DNA of 64,000 bases from Kaistia sp. 32K. Lineage in GTDB: Bacteria; Pseudomonadota; Alphaproteobacteria; Rhizobiales; Kaistiaceae. Position numbers and translations under genes: made by a program. The stretch covers positions 2,294,001 to 2,358,000 of the forward strand of contig NZ_AP024269.1 in assembly GCF_016629525.1 (NCBI RefSeq), read 5' to 3'. How positions within the stretch are numbered: position 1 is the stretch's first letter; every line of letters starts with the position of its first letter. This document shows positions 1-9,554 of the stretch, piece by piece. The notes below the pieces were generated by a model, which saw nothing but the letters and a program-made list of their open reading frames with translations, was not told the DNA's origin and did no database searches.

Positions 1-440
1 AGTGAAACGATTTGGCGCTTGATGGACTCGCGCCAGGGGCGACGTCGGCTATCCTGCTCGGCGCTGTCCGACATGACGATCGCCCGCCTGCCATGGCGTG
101 AGCACCAGAGGAGAGCGGCCAGCGCGGCGGGATGCGACCATCCGGCAATCGCGACAACATCCGGTTGGGCCGAGGCCAAGGCGGCCGAGACCTTGCCATA
201 CATGGTCCGAACCGGCTCCGCATCGATATCGGCCGACACCACCAATCGCGGAAAGTCGCCCAACCCTTCCGTGCTCGCCCATGCATAGGTGCGGTCCGTC
301 CCGCTGAGTTCGATGCCGGTCAGGTTCATGTATCGCCCCGCCGCGTCGAGCCGGCTGACATGATAGGGGCCGAAGCGCTGGAAGACGACGGCGACACGAA
401 CCGAAGCGGGCTGCTGGCGGAGGTCGGCAGGCGCGTTCAT
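1..440 (-). CDS. GT4-like glycosyltransferase, N-terminal part (cut by window edge)
   Basis: This is the first part of a gene that runs off the left edge; about 146 codons are visible. The ATG at 440 overlaps the stop of the upstream polymerase gene as ATGA, so the two are translationally coupled. The visible protein (MNAPADLRQQ...) has an FQRFGPYHVSRLDAAGR segment and an AGWSHPAALAALLWCSRHG segment, typical of the N-terminal Rossmann half of GT-B fold glycosyltransferases that recognise a lipid-linked acceptor. The catalytic C-terminal half is outside the window, so donor sugar and linkage cannot be assigned. By position it builds the same polysaccharide as the polymerase and GT4 genes to its right. 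Family assignment is good; exact role is unknown. Confidence 0.7.
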   Translation of the reverse strand, partial: MNAPADLRQQPASVRVAVVFQRFGPYHVSRLDAAGRYMNLTGIELSGTDRTYAWASTEGLGDFPRLVVSADIDAEPVRTMYGKVSAALASAQPDVVAIAGWSHPAALAALLWCSRHGRRAIVMSDSAEQDSRRRPWRESIKRQIVS

Positions 441-1705
441 GACGAGAAGGGAACCGTCGCTGCCGCGGGCCGAACCTCATCGGTCCGTGTCCGGGCGAGA
501 AGAAGCGCTGGCAGCAGGAACAGCCCGATATGGATCCAGTTGGAATAGGGCCATTGAGTGTGATGCGTGATGGCGTGCATCGACGGCGACAGCGACAGGG
601 CATAGACGATCTGGCAGGCGGTGCTGCCGCGCATCGCGGCGTCATAGAGGCGCCGCATCAGATAGGCGAGCAGGACGAACTTCAACGCGCCCAGATAGGA
701 AAACGACGCGAACGCGTCGGTCAGCCCCGTCTCCGTCGTGCCGGGATGCGGCGCATAATCCCGCGCGATCTGGCCATCGAGCGAAACCATCAGGCTCTCC
801 TTGAAGTGCGTTCCAAGGAGCTGCGCCGGCACATAGTTGAACGCGGTCGCGTTCCAGTGGCTGAGGCCAAAATCGTATGCCTCCGTCGTACGCACAGTCT
901 CCATCCGGTTGATGGCGTTGCGGACTTCCTCGCCGCCATAGGCGAGCAGATGCTCGAAATTGGCGGCGACATCGATCTTGAGCAGCGCCGACCAGGGCGA
1001 GGGATCGCGCGCGGTCGTGACCGAGCGATAGTCGCCGGTGCTGGTCAGGGCGAGCGCCGCGCCGAGCACGAACAGAATGGAGAGCAGGCGAGGCGCCGCG
1101 AGCCGACGCTGGAACCAGAGGGCGAGGGCGATCAGAAAGACGAAATCGGCGGCCTCGCTGCGCCGGCCGTGGACGAGAATGCGATCCGCATAGACCACCA
1201 GGTCGAAGGCCACAACTCCGAGCCCCGGCAGGCTGGGCCGACGGGCGAAGCAGATCAGCGCGATCGCGAAGCCATAGGGCATCAATCGCGCGAAGAAGAT
1301 GTAGACGACCGGCAGGCCCGTATAGATCGAGAACTTGATATCATAAGGCAAGTTATTGATCTTCATATAGAAATACGCGCCGATCAACGATAGTCCCGCC
1401 GCGACGGCGAGTAGCTTGTGCTCGTCGAAGCACCAGGGCCGCCTTGTCGAGGCCGAGGGCCGCGGCAGGTGCCAGCCGAGAACGCAGCCGAGCAGGCAGA
1501 GAGTGGCGAAGGCCGCCGTTCGCGCCACGGCGCCCTCGGCAAAGAACGGATCCTCGGCGAACGCGGGCAGCTGCGGCGCGATGAAGCCGAGAAAGGTCGC
1601 CGCCGCCAGGAACGGATATTGATACGCGCCCTCGGGCCGGCGAAGGCTCACGACGATCACCCCGGCGGATGTGAGAACCAGGATCCAGATCAGCGCCATC
1701 GCCAT
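437..1705 (-). CDS. Wzy-like O-antigen/exopolysaccharide polymerase (multi-spanning membrane protein)
   Basis: A 422-residue, very hydrophobic protein with roughly ten membrane segments and a large loop in its C-terminal third, the usual build of Wzy-type polymerases that join lipid-linked repeat units in the periplasm. Such proteins share little sequence, so the call rests on topology, length and locus. The open frame extends to 2044, but the ATG at 1705 has a GGAGG-type ribosome-binding site six bases upstream, whereas the extension overlaps the next glycosyltransferase gene, so 1705 is preferred. The stop overlaps the next start as ATGA. An O-acyl-modifying or EpsG-like membrane protein is a less likely alternative. 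Confidence 0.65.
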   Translation of the reverse strand: MAMALIWILVLTSAGVIVVSLRRPEGAYQYPFLAAATFLGFIAPQLPAFAEDPFFAEGAVARTAAFATLCLLGCVLGWHLPRPSASTRRPWCFDEHKLLAVAAGLSLIGAYFYMKINNLPYDIKFSIYTGLPVVYIFFARLMPYGFAIALICFARRPSLPGLGVVAFDLVVYADRILVHGRRSEAADFVFLIALALWFQRRLAAPRLLSILFVLGAALALTSTGDYRSVTTARDPSPWSALLKIDVAANFEHLLAYGGEEVRNAINRMETVRTTEAYDFGLSHWNATAFNYVPAQLLGTHFKESLMVSLDGQIARDYAPHPGTTETGLTDAFASFSYLGALKFVLLAYLMRRLYDAAMRGSTACQIVYALSLSPSMHAITHHTQWPYSNWIHIGLFLLPALLLARTRTDEVRPAAATVPFSS

Positions 1706-1724
1706 TGTGTGCCTCCTCGGCTCA

Positions 1725-2951
1725 TCAGGCAGGCTCCGCCGTCTGGTCGCGGATCCGGACTCGTTCCCGGATGCCGCGCAGCAGGTTCTTGATCGGAACG
1801 GGAAGATGCGTGCGCAGGCCAGGACGCAGACCCGATGGCAGCTGCCATTCGTCCATCGACAAGGGCCGGGCGACGAGAGGGGGCTCGGCGGAAATTCGAT
1901 CCAGCAGGGCCGCATAGTCCCCCGCCATGCGGGCGACGCCGAAGCGATCCGGAGCCGTGGCAACGCCCCGGCGCGACAGGGTGCGCCAAAGGGCGGGGTG
2001 ATCAACAAGCCGTTGGATGGCGGACGCCGCCGCGCGGATATCACCGACCGGAAACAGCAGCCCCGTTTCGCCCTCGGTGACCACGCTGTCGGTCACGCCG
2101 CGAATGCGCGAGATCACCGGGACGCAGCCGGCCGCCATCGCCTCGACGGCCGTGATCATGAACCCCTCGAACCGCGATGGCCCGAGCAGAATATCGTGCT
2201 CCGCCATCAGGGCCGGAACGGCGGAGGGCAGGACGGCGCCGGCGAACCGGACCCGGTCGCCCAGGAACGCACATCGTTGTCGGAGGCGAGCGAGGTCCGG
2301 GCCGTCACCCGCGACGGTCATCCGGACGGAAGGCGGCAGACGCCGCAGGATATCCGGAAGCCATAGAACGCCCTTGGCCTGATCCTCGACGCGGCCGAGC
2401 GAGAGAATGCGAAGCGGCTGGCCATCGGCGCGCGGCGCCCGAGCCGGGACCGGCAGGAAATCGGCCGCGTTGGGGACCGTGACGATGCGCTGGGGTCGGA
2501 AGCGGTAGCGTCCGATCAGATCCGCCTCGATCCGGCGCGAGACGCACACCGTTGCGTGGACATGCTCGCGGATGGCTGCCGCCGCGGCATAGGTGCCGGG
2601 CGTGATGTTATGCACCACCAGGATGCGGAGCAGGGACGACGGCAGATGCCGCGCGATGTTGGTCTGCACGGAGTCGGCGTGAACATTGACGAAGACGCCG
2701 TCGAAGCCGCCATTCTCGATCGCGGCGAACAAAGCGCGCGCCAGTGCCGGCTCGTCGTCGCCGGGCAGGCCGCAGACCGCGCCGGTCTCCCGTTCCGCCT
2801 GCCAGTCCGGATGCCTCGCTGCCGCATGCGCTGCCGGTCCGATTCCGAGCCAGCGAACGTCGATGCCGAAGGCTGCTAGCCCCATGCGCAGATGGCGAAA
2901 GACCGTGAAGGTGCCGCCCAGATGCGGATAGACGAAGAAGGCGAATTTCAT
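1725..2951 (-). CDS. Glycosyltransferase family 4
   Basis: A 408-residue GT-B glycosyltransferase expected to move a sugar from a nucleotide donor to a lipid-linked glycan on the inner face of the cytoplasmic membrane. The N-terminus (MKFAFFVYPHLGGTFTVFRH) is a typical first Rossmann strand. Near residue 260 is the donor-binding EGFMITAVEAMAAG segment with the E-x7-E pattern of retaining GT4 enzymes, followed by a conserved GETGLLFPVGD loop. An extension of about 50 residues follows the usual end of the domain. ATG 2951 has AGGAA upstream and replaces a longer open frame starting at 3050. The polymerase gene starts 20 bases after the stop, so they probably share a transcript. Donor and acceptor cannot be told from sequence. 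Confidence 0.85.
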   Translation of the reverse strand: MKFAFFVYPHLGGTFTVFRHLRMGLAAFGIDVRWLGIGPAAHAAARHPDWQAERETGAVCGLPGDDEPALARALFAAIENGGFDGVFVNVHADSVQTNIARHLPSSLLRILVVHNITPGTYAAAAAIREHVHATVCVSRRIEADLIGRYRFRPQRIVTVPNAADFLPVPARAPRADGQPLRILSLGRVEDQAKGVLWLPDILRRLPPSVRMTVAGDGPDLARLRQRCAFLGDRVRFAGAVLPSAVPALMAEHDILLGPSRFEGFMITAVEAMAAGCVPVISRIRGVTDSVVTEGETGLLFPVGDIRAAASAIQRLVDHPALWRTLSRRGVATAPDRFGVARMAGDYAALLDRISAEPPLVARPLSMDEWQLPSGLRPGLRTHLPVPIKNLLRGIRERVRIRDQTAEPA

Positions 2952-3086
2952 GCGTCGTTCCTCGTAACGAGACGTGGGACAGAGGCTTTCACGCGAGGCT
3001 AGGGCAGGGAGTTCCCGTGTCGTATCCGGCCTTTGGACCAGATGGCTCATCCATTTGGCCGAGGGGCTGCACGGAGATTTCGGCGG

Positions 3087-3740
3087 CTAACCGATCGTCG
3101 CCTTGCGCATCACGAAGGCCTCGGCATAGCGCCCGGTCGAGCGACATTCCGCGCCGCGCAACCGGGCCAAGCCGCGAAAGGTCTCCTCGTCGAACCAGTC
3201 TTTCGAGCGCTGCGAGGCGAAGTGCTCGTCAAGAAACGCCACCTTGCGGCCCATCTCCGCTTCGCCGAACGGCACATAGAGATTGGGCCGCCCCAGATCG
3301 CCGTCCCATTTGGGGATTTCGTATTCGAGGATCAGGTGATCGCGGAACACGTTCCAGGTCAGTCGCGAGACGGTGCGGTGATCCTGATGCGCATCATCGC
3401 GGCGATGGGTCAGGATGACGTCCGGCGTTACGTGGCGCTTCAAATCCTCCATCCACGCCTTCATGGCGGCGCCCTGCTCCGGGAAGAGCCCATCCGCGAA
3501 GGCGGCACACCGAACCTCGGCCTGCATGGCACCCGCCAGAAAGGCATCGGCCGACCGTTGCGCCTCGCGCGCCCGCTCGCCGGGGGCGCTCAGCACGCAC
3601 CACGCAACGTCGAGCCGGACTCCCCTAGCGATCAGGGTCAGCAGCGTGCCGCCCGCGCCGATCTCGATGTCATCCGAATGGGCGCCGAGGCACAGTATCG
3701 ACAGCCGATCGCCTGGCGCGGCGAGGGTGAGAGGCCTCAT
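3087..3740 (-). CDS. PIG-L family N-deacetylase
   Basis: A 217-residue zinc-dependent deacetylase of the PIG-L/LmbE family, which removes acetyl groups from N-acetylated sugars or sugar conjugates. The metal-binding motif appears as AHSDDIEIG near residue 17 (family AHPDD, with Pro replaced by Ser) and the second ligand site as HQDHR (family HPDHR). Both Asp of the first motif and both His of the second are present, so activity is likely. ATG 3740 overlaps the stop of the upstream nucleotidyltransferase gene as ATGA, giving tight coupling with rfbF-like and methyltransferase genes. A role in making a free-amine or deacylated sugar of the polysaccharide is inferred from context. Confidence 0.82.
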   Translation of the reverse strand: MRPLTLAAPGDRLSILCLGAHSDDIEIGAGGTLLTLIARGVRLDVAWCVLSAPGERAREAQRSADAFLAGAMQAEVRCAAFADGLFPEQGAAMKAWMEDLKRHVTPDVILTHRRDDAHQDHRTVSRLTWNVFRDHLILEYEIPKWDGDLGRPNLYVPFGEAEMGRKVAFLDEHFASQRSKDWFDEETFRGLARLRGAECRSTGRYAEAFVMRKATIG

Positions 3741-4549
3741 GAGGCGGAGATCGCCAGCGGCGTGGTCGATCCGGCGCGTTCCGCCTGCCGCCATGGCATC
3801 CGCCCCTGCTCGACCATCTCCTCCAGGACCTGGCGGTCCTTCAACGTGTCCATGGCGCGCCAGAAGCCCTCATATTTGTAGGCCATCAGCTCTCCCGCCT
3901 CGATCAGCCTCGCGAAAGGCTCGAGCACCAGCTCCTCACCCTCGCGGACAAAGTCGAAGATGCCGGGCCTGAACAGGAAGAAGCCGCCATTGATCCAGAG
4001 ATCCGAGCGATCGGAAGTGGCGAAACCCTTGACCGCCCCGTCGCCGGCGATATCGGCAAAATGGAAACTGAGCTGCGGGCGCACCGCCAGGAAGCAGGCG
4101 AGTTTACCGCTCGCGCGGAACCGCGCGATCATTTCGGTCAGATCCACGTCGCTGAGGCCGTCGCTGTAATTGGCGAGGAAAATCTCCTCGTTGCGGACGT
4201 GGTCGCGAACCGCCAGCAGCCGCTCGCCGATATTGCGCCACATCCCGGTATCGATCAGCGCCACGCGCCAATCCTGCTCCGGCGTGCCCAGCATCTCGAC
4301 CTTGGCGCCGAAGTCCGAGACGACGCAATCCGCATAGGCCTGCGGCCGATAGTTCAGGAAGAAGTCCTTGATGACATTCGCCTTGTAGCCGGTACAGAGC
4401 ACGAAATCGGTGTGCCCGTACTGGCTGTAGTAGTTCATCAGGTGCCAGAGGATCGGCTGCTGGCCGATCGGGATCATCGGCTTGGGGATGCTCTCGGGAT
4501 ATTCGCGGATGCGCGTCCCGAGCCCGCCGCAGAACAGAACGACCTTCAT
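3737..4549 (-). CDS. rfbF: RfbF-like sugar-1-phosphate nucleotidyltransferase (glucose-1-phosphate cytidylyltransferase type)
   Basis: A 270-residue nucleotidyltransferase. The N-terminus carries GGLGTRIREYPESIPKPM, the nucleotide-binding signature, followed by IGQQPILWHLMNYYSQYG, typical of RfbF enzymes that form CDP-glucose from CTP and glucose-1-phosphate. ANYSDGLSD is the metal-binding region and GFWRAMDTLKD a conserved C-terminal block. The open frame extends to 4819, but that part is a shadow of the methyltransferase gene; ATG 4549 overlaps the methyltransferase stop as ATGA. A CDP-glucose 4,6-dehydratase (rfbG), the normal next enzyme, is not in this window, so it may lie outside or the product may be used differently. 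UTP/dTTP specificity is not excluded. Confidence 0.8.
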   Translation of the reverse strand: MKVVLFCGGLGTRIREYPESIPKPMIPIGQQPILWHLMNYYSQYGHTDFVLCTGYKANVIKDFFLNYRPQAYADCVVSDFGAKVEMLGTPEQDWRVALIDTGMWRNIGERLLAVRDHVRNEEIFLANYSDGLSDVDLTEMIARFRASGKLACFLAVRPQLSFHFADIAGDGAVKGFATSDRSDLWINGGFFLFRPGIFDFVREGEELVLEPFARLIEAGELMAYKYEGFWRAMDTLKDRQVLEEMVEQGRMPWRQAERAGSTTPLAISAS

Positions 4550-5844
4550 GATGCCATCCCCTTTCGCTCGATCCTTGGCGTGACGATGCGGGGCTCCGGG
4601 ATCGGCACGATGAAGCGGCCGCCCCATGCCGCGATGTGAGCCATCTGCGTCATGATCTCGTCCTTCAGGTTCCAGGGCAGGATGAGGACATAGTCCGGCC
4701 TGGCGATCTCGATCGCCTCCGGAGGCAGGATCGGTATGCGCATCCCCGGCGTGAGCTGGCCGTGCTTGAAGGGATTGCGGTCCACCGTGAACTCCAGGAA
4801 GTCCGTGCCGATGCCGCAATAGTTGAGAAGGGTGTTGCCCTTTCCCGGCGCGCCATAGCCGCAGATCGTCTTGCCCTGGTTCTTCAGCTCGATCAGCAGC
4901 GACAGCAGCCCGCGCTTGGTCGCCACAACCCGCTCGGCAAAATCGGAATCGGTGGCGACGCGGTCCAGCCCCTGCGCCCGCTCGATGGCGAGCAGCGCCG
5001 GGACGGCAGGATGCTGGGGTCGCGTCGAGGACGCGTGGACCAGGTAGACCCGCAGGGATCCGCCATGCGTCGTCAGTTCCTCGACATCGATCAGCCGCAG
5101 CTGATGCCGGGCCGCGATCTGCTCGATCGTCAGCAGGGAGAAGTACGAGAAGTGCTCGTGGTAGATCGTGTCGAACTGGGTCTCGGCAATGAGGCGGGCC
5201 AGATGCGGAAATTCCAGCGTTATCACCCCCTCGGGCTTCAGCAGGATCCGCATGCCTTCGACGAAATCATTGAGGTCCGGGACCTGGGCCAGCACGTTGT
5301 TGCCGATGATCAGATCCGCCTGCTGACCTTCCGCCGCCATTTCCTCAGCCAGATCCGCGCCGAAGAAATCGATCCGCGTCTCGATGCCCTTTTCGATCGC
5401 GATCGCGGCGACATTGGCGGCCGGTTCGATTCCCCGCGCCGGAACGCCGAGAGGGCCGAAATGCTGCAGCAGATAGCCATCATTGCTGGCAATCTCGACG
5501 ACGGAGCTTCGCGCGTTCAGTTGCAGTCGCTGCGTGATCGCCTCGCAATAAGCCTTCGCATGCGCAACCCAGCTCGACGAATAGGACGAATGATACGCAT
5601 AGTCGTCGAAGATCGCGTCAGGCCTGACATAGGCCTTGAGCTGAACCAGGAAGCAGAATTCACAGGCTAGGACCCGAAGCGGGTAGGTGACCTCGCCTTC
5701 GTCGATCCTGTCCGCCGCAACGAAGCTCTCGCAGAGCGGCGACATGCCGAGATCGACGAAGACGTGATGCAGGTCGGCGCCACAAAGGCGGCACGTCCCC
5801 AGAACGTCGCGCCCCCCGGGCGTCGATCCGAAAGACTTTGTCAT
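4546..5844 (-). CDS. Class I SAM-dependent methyltransferase with N-terminal zinc finger (sugar C-methyltransferase type)
   Basis: A 432-residue three-part protein. An N-terminal zinc-binding module (CRLCG near residue 18 and CEFC near residue 63) is followed by a Rossmann methyltransferase core (VVEIASNDGYLLQHFG as the SAM-binding motif) and a C-terminal domain with GYGAPGKGNTLLNYCG. This order matches the TylC3/NovU-type NDP-hexose C-methyltransferases, which add methyl to a keto-sugar nucleotide and make branched deoxysugars. ATG 5844 has GGAGGGGG upstream; an in-frame GTG at 5868 is less likely. The gene leads a tightly overlapping run with the nucleotidyltransferase and PIG-L genes. The actual sugar substrate is inferred only. 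Confidence 0.83.
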   Translation of the reverse strand: MTKSFGSTPGGRDVLGTCRLCGADLHHVFVDLGMSPLCESFVAADRIDEGEVTYPLRVLACEFCFLVQLKAYVRPDAIFDDYAYHSSYSSSWVAHAKAYCEAITQRLQLNARSSVVEIASNDGYLLQHFGPLGVPARGIEPAANVAAIAIEKGIETRIDFFGADLAEEMAAEGQQADLIIGNNVLAQVPDLNDFVEGMRILLKPEGVITLEFPHLARLIAETQFDTIYHEHFSYFSLLTIEQIAARHQLRLIDVEELTTHGGSLRVYLVHASSTRPQHPAVPALLAIERAQGLDRVATDSDFAERVVATKRGLLSLLIELKNQGKTICGYGAPGKGNTLLNYCGIGTDFLEFTVDRNPFKHGQLTPGMRIPILPPEAIEIARPDYVLILPWNLKDEIMTQMAHIAAWGGRFIVPIPEPRIVTPRIERKGMAS

Positions 5845-6117
5845 CGAACCCCCTCCATCCCCAGTCACCTCGGTACAGGCTGAATTGCGGAGAACTCGCC
5901 CACAGGTTGTACTAGGAACATATCAAGAACCGGGAGAAGGTCGCCTCAGACGTTCTGAGGAGGGGCCGGAGGCTGCTCGCTACGCCTTTCGGATGGGGAC
6001 AGATCAAGCTCCGTCCAGAGGCGCCGGTATCTACGGCTTTCGGCCGGCTTGCTGCCCGGAAGCCGGGCCGTCCAGAGTGCGATGATCTGGATTTCTTCCA
6101 TGCCTGAGCAGGAAGCC

Positions 6118-7104
6118 ATGGCCAGCATCGACGTCGCCATACCCAACTACAACTATGGTCGGTATCTTCGCGAGTGCGTCGAGAGCGTGCTGACGCAGGA
6201 TGTCGCTGCGCTGCGCGTCCTCATCCTCGACAATGCCTCGGACGACAACAGCGCGGCGATCGCGCGCCAGCTGGCCTCTAGAGATCGCCGGGTCACATTC
6301 GTGCAGCACGCGACCAATCTCGGTCACCAGGCATCGTTCAACGAGGCCATCGACTGGGCGTCCTCAGACTATTTCATGATCCTCTGCGCGGACGATCTGC
6401 TGACCCAGGGATCCCTGCCGAGAGCCCTGTCGGTGCTGGAACAGAACCCGGATGTGACGCTGGCGTTTGGAGAGCTCGCGGCAACGAAGCCCGTAAAAAG
6501 GCGACCGATGACCGCGGGGCCCGTCGACTGGCAGATCATGCCGGCGCTGAACCTGCTCGAACAGTTTTGCCGCACGGGCCTCTATTCGGTTCGCAGTTGC
6601 TCCGCCGTGGTACGAACCTCGGCCCAGAAGCGGGCGGGACACTATTGCGCGGCGCTGGACCAATCTGACGACTTCGAATTGATGATGCGCCTCACCCTGC
6701 AGGGAGGGCTCATAGCCCGGACGCGGACCCCGCAGCTCTTTATGCGGGCGCACGAGCTCGAGCGATCGGCCATTGTCCGCCGCAACCGAAGTCTGCAGAT
6801 TCTTGCCTACGAGGCGGCGTTCACATGGTTCTTTACGCATGAAGGGGCCACCCATCCCGAAGCTGCGCGGCTTGCGCGGCTGGCGGCGCGCGGGTTGGTC
6901 GGTCGTGCCTATTGGTCCGGCTTGAGCCATCTCTGCCGGGGCGAGATCCGCAACGCAGCCGGCCTGTTTCGCTATGTGGCGAGCCGATCCTGGTCATCGA
7001 CGCTCCTGCCACCGCTCGACTATCTGATCCGGAACGAGCCTCGCCCGGGCGTCGGATCGATGACCGCGACCGTTCGTCGAATGCTCCCCGCGAGCTGGTG
7101 CTGA
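6118..7104 (+). CDS. Glycosyltransferase family 2
   Basis: A 328-residue GT-A fold enzyme. The N-terminus (SIDVAIPNYNYGRYLRECVESVL) is the classic GT2 opening; DNASDDNS binds the nucleotide and CADD near residue 90 is the DXD-type metal site. Asp pairs in ALDQSDDFELMMRL form the later acceptor/ED-like region. A C-terminal helical tail of about 100 residues follows. ATG 6118 has AGGAA four bases upstream; in-frame ATGs at 6100 and 6082 lack a ribosome-binding site. The gene is alone on the plus strand between two minus-strand blocks and is divergent from the methyltransferase gene. It should act at the cytoplasmic membrane in repeat-unit assembly; donor unknown. Confidence 0.83.
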   Translation: MASIDVAIPNYNYGRYLRECVESVLTQDVAALRVLILDNASDDNSAAIARQLASRDRRVTFVQHATNLGHQASFNEAIDWASSDYFMILCADDLLTQGSLPRALSVLEQNPDVTLAFGELAATKPVKRRPMTAGPVDWQIMPALNLLEQFCRTGLYSVRSCSAVVRTSAQKRAGHYCAALDQSDDFELMMRLTLQGGLIARTRTPQLFMRAHELERSAIVRRNRSLQILAYEAAFTWFFTHEGATHPEAARLARLAARGLVGRAYWSGLSHLCRGEIRNAAGLFRYVASRSWSSTLLPPLDYLIRNEPRPGVGSMTATVRRMLPASWC

Positions 7105-7134
7105 TCTCGCCGAAACAGGTGAGGGAAAGGCCGC

Positions 7135-8493
7135 TCAAGCGCTGACAATCGGCGCCGCGCCGTCAGCTTCCAGAAGTCCATGGGCCTGCAGGCGGCGGGC
7201 GGCGGCCAACAAATCCGCGAACGGCAGATCCGCGCGCTCGGCGATTTCGAATAGGGATGTCTGGCCATCGGCACCGCTCAACACCCAGAGCATCGCCAGA
7301 TTGCTCGCCGCGCCGGCGCCGCCCGGGGATTCACGCTCGAAGAGTCCATGCCGCCCCAATTGCGGCTCGCCATGCATGCAGGTGCTTCGCGGCCGGAAGT
7401 CCTGCTCCAGGACGTCGAGGATGTCGCCAATCATCCGATAGGATGAAGCGAGATGCTCCGGCCGCACGAATTCGAGATTGTCGGCCGAGGTGTGATATTC
7501 GGGAAAGGTCCCGAACAGGCTGCGCTGGAACACGCCGACCGGCAGATCGAAACCGGGCGAACCATATTGCCGCTCGTCATAGCCGATCGGGCTGAAGTCG
7601 AGCACAACCGGCGATCGGGCCGCGTGGCGCAGCACATGGGCGGCGACGCGATCGATGAATGCATTTCCCCGCCGGCTCTTCTTGTAGGTGGGTCCGCCAC
7701 CGTCGCCGACACAGGTAACGACCAGGCCGTGCTTGACGCGGCTTGTCTCGTGCTGATTGCGGGCGAGCCAGGCTATGGCGCCGATGGTCGTCGGAGCGAA
7801 GACGAAGCGATAGCTGTAGCGCGTCTGCATTCTGGAAATCCGCTTGCCCAGCAGAGCGAGCAGCGCCAGTCCCGAGCAATTGTCGTTGGCGAGCGAGGGA
7901 TGACAGATATGCGCCGACAGCAGCACCTCGTCCTCCAGCGCCCCGCGATGCAGGTATTCGCCATAGCTCAGGCTGCCGTCATCATGGCTGGCGTCGATGA
8001 CCACTTCATAGCGTCCCTCCGGCAGGGCCAGCATTGCGCGATGCGTCATGCAGAAACCCCAGGCCGGCTCGTAGTAGGACTTTCGATAGGGGATCACGTC
8101 CGGCTGCTCGGGGAGCGTGAAAATATGCTTCCGCAGCTCGGCAAGCTCCAGAGTGGCTCGTACCGCCACGCTGTAGTTCATGACGTGCAGGTTGTTGTGT
8201 CGAAAATCGACGACCCGCTCGCCAGCCTCGTTCCGGATATAGGCCTCGCGGATGTTCCATTCCCGAGGGATCGTCCAGTCGAAGACCTGCGTTCCCGTCG
8301 GAACCTCATGAATGGTGAGCGGAATTGCTCGCTGCATCCGCCGCAGCGTTTCGCGCACGCCATCCCCGGCGACGCTCCGGCATATGGGGAACAGCTCGGC
8401 GATCAGGCCATAAATCTCGACACCGATCGCTTCCGCGTTCACCGCGCCCAGAAGGGCTCCGGGAGGCGATAGGTCCTCCAAACGAGAGGTCAT
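7135..8493 (-). CDS. DUF4910 / M28-like aminopeptidase-domain protein with C-terminal winged helix
   Basis: A 452-residue protein of the DUF2172-DUF4910 family, related in fold to M28 zinc peptidases. Likely metal-site segments are visible: [16 protein letters not shown] in the middle and [14 protein letters not shown] near residue 340, together giving the His/Asp/Glu set expected for a co-catalytic zinc site. The last 80 residues look like a small winged-helix domain. ATG 8493 overlaps the stop of the epimerase gene as ATGA. Relatives are often found in polysaccharide loci beside PIG-L, RfbF-like and methyltransferase genes, as here, but their substrate is not established. It could trim an acyl or aminoacyl group from a sugar. 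No secretion signal is seen. Confidence 0.75.
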   Translation of the reverse strand: MTSRLEDLSPPGALLGAVNAEAIGVEIYGLIAELFPICRSVAGDGVRETLRRMQRAIPLTIHEVPTGTQVFDWTIPREWNIREAYIRNEAGERVVDFRHNNLHVMNYSVAVRATLELAELRKHIFTLPEQPDVIPYRKSYYEPAWGFCMTHRAMLALPEGRYEVVIDASHDDGSLSYGEYLHRGALEDEVLLSAHICHPSLANDNCSGLALLALLGKRISRMQTRYSYRFVFAPTTIGAIAWLARNQHETSRVKHGLVVTCVGDGGGPTYKKSRRGNAFIDRVAAHVLRHAARSPVVLDFSPIGYDERQYGSPGFDLPVGVFQRSLFGTFPEYHTSADNLEFVRPEHLASSYRMIGDILDVLEQDFRPRSTCMHGEPQLGRHGLFERESPGGAGAASNLAMLWVLSGADGQTSLFEIAERADLPFADLLAAARRLQAHGLLEADGAAPIVSA

Positions 8494-9554
8494 GTCACAG
8501 CCAGGACATCGCCTTGCGTCGCCGGCACGCGATGACGCAGATCGGCTCCGAGCACACCGCTCGCCATCAGCTTGCGGATATGGCCGATCCGCTGATAGCG
8601 GGGACCCTCGAAGCCCAGCAGAGCCTGCGCCGATGACCGATAGGCAGCGCAGAGCTGCTCCGCGCCGCGCCGCGCATCCCACTGCGGCGCGAAATCCGGT
8701 AGCAGCTGCCGGATCTTCTCAAACGACACCCGATAGGACCGTGTGTCGGGGCCCGCGTCGGCTGCCATCTCGAGCCGGCAACCGGGGACGATCTCGGCGA
8801 CGATCGTGGCCAGATCCCGGATGCGGTAGTTTTGGTCGGTCCGGCCGACATTGAATGCCTGGTTGCGAACGTCTTCCTCGCGCGCTGTCAGGCCCGCCAG
8901 GAAGGCCGCGGCGATGTCCTCGATATGCACGACGGGGCGCCACGGGGTGCCGTCCGACTTCAGGTGAATGACGCCGCCCGTCACGGCCCAGGCGACGAGA
9001 TTGTTGAGCACGATGTCGAAGCGCAGGCGCGGCGACAGGCCATAGGCTGTCGCGGGGCGGAAATAGACCGGGCAGAAGCGGCGGTCGGCGAGCCGGCCGA
9101 TGTCCTGCTCGGCCAGCACCTTCGACCTGCCATAGGCGGTGACCGGCTGGAGAGGCGCCGTCTCGTCGACCAATTCGCCGCCTGCCTTGCCATAATTGCT
9201 GCAGGAAGAGGCGAACAGGAAGCGACGCACGCCGGCCTCCTTGGCCAAAGTCGCGAGACGCACGCTGGCCCTGTGATTGATGTCGAAGGTCAGCTCCGGG
9301 CTCAAGTCGCTGAGCGGATCATTGGACAGCGCCGCCAGATGGATCACGGCATCGAAACCGCGAAGCTCGCCGACCGTGACATCGCGCACATCCTTGCGAA
9401 GCTCCGGTATGGCCGCGATCGCGCCGCCCGGTGCGTAGCTGCATTCGGCGTAGAGATCAGCGTCGCAGCCGCTGACCGAGTGACCGGCCGCCAGCAGCAT
9501 CGGCACCATGACCGTGCCGATATACCCCCGATGGCCCGTGACAAGCACCTTCAT
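8490..9554 (-). CDS. NAD-dependent epimerase/dehydratase (extended SDR)
   Basis: A 354-residue nucleotide-sugar epimerase or dehydratase. [12 protein letters not shown] is the glycine-rich NAD site, HLAALSND the next conserved block, SSCSNYG supplies the catalytic Ser and AYGRSK the Tyr-x-x-x-Lys pair. ATG 9554 is chosen over an in-frame ATG at 9560 because the GAGGGGGG ribosome-binding site lies seven bases from it but only two from the other. The stop overlaps the DUF4910 gene, so they form a two-gene operon. It might work on the product of the RfbF-like enzyme and methyltransferase. Family call is firm; epimerase versus 4,6-dehydratase versus reductase cannot be decided from motifs. Confidence 0.83.
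   Translation of the reverse strand: MKVLVTGHRGYIGTVMVPMLLAAGHSVSGCDADLYAECSYAPGGAIAAIPELRKDVRDVTVGELRGFDAVIHLAALSNDPLSDLSPELTFDINHRASVRLATLAKEAGVRRFLFASSCSNYGKAGGELVDETAPLQPVTAYGRSKVLAEQDIGRLADRRFCPVYFRPATAYGLSPRLRFDIVLNNLVAWAVTGGVIHLKSDGTPWRPVVHIEDIAAAFLAGLTAREEDVRNQAFNVGRTDQNYRIRDLATIVAEIVPGCRLEMAADAGPDTRSYRVSFEKIRQLLPDFAPQWDARRGAEQLCAAYRSSAQALLGFEGPRYQRIGHIRKLMASGVLGADLRHRVPATQGDVLAVT

Noticed and set aside
4550..4819. N-terminal extension of the RfbF-like protein to 360 residues
   Set aside because: It lies within the methyltransferase gene in another frame and precedes the true nucleotidyltransferase signature.
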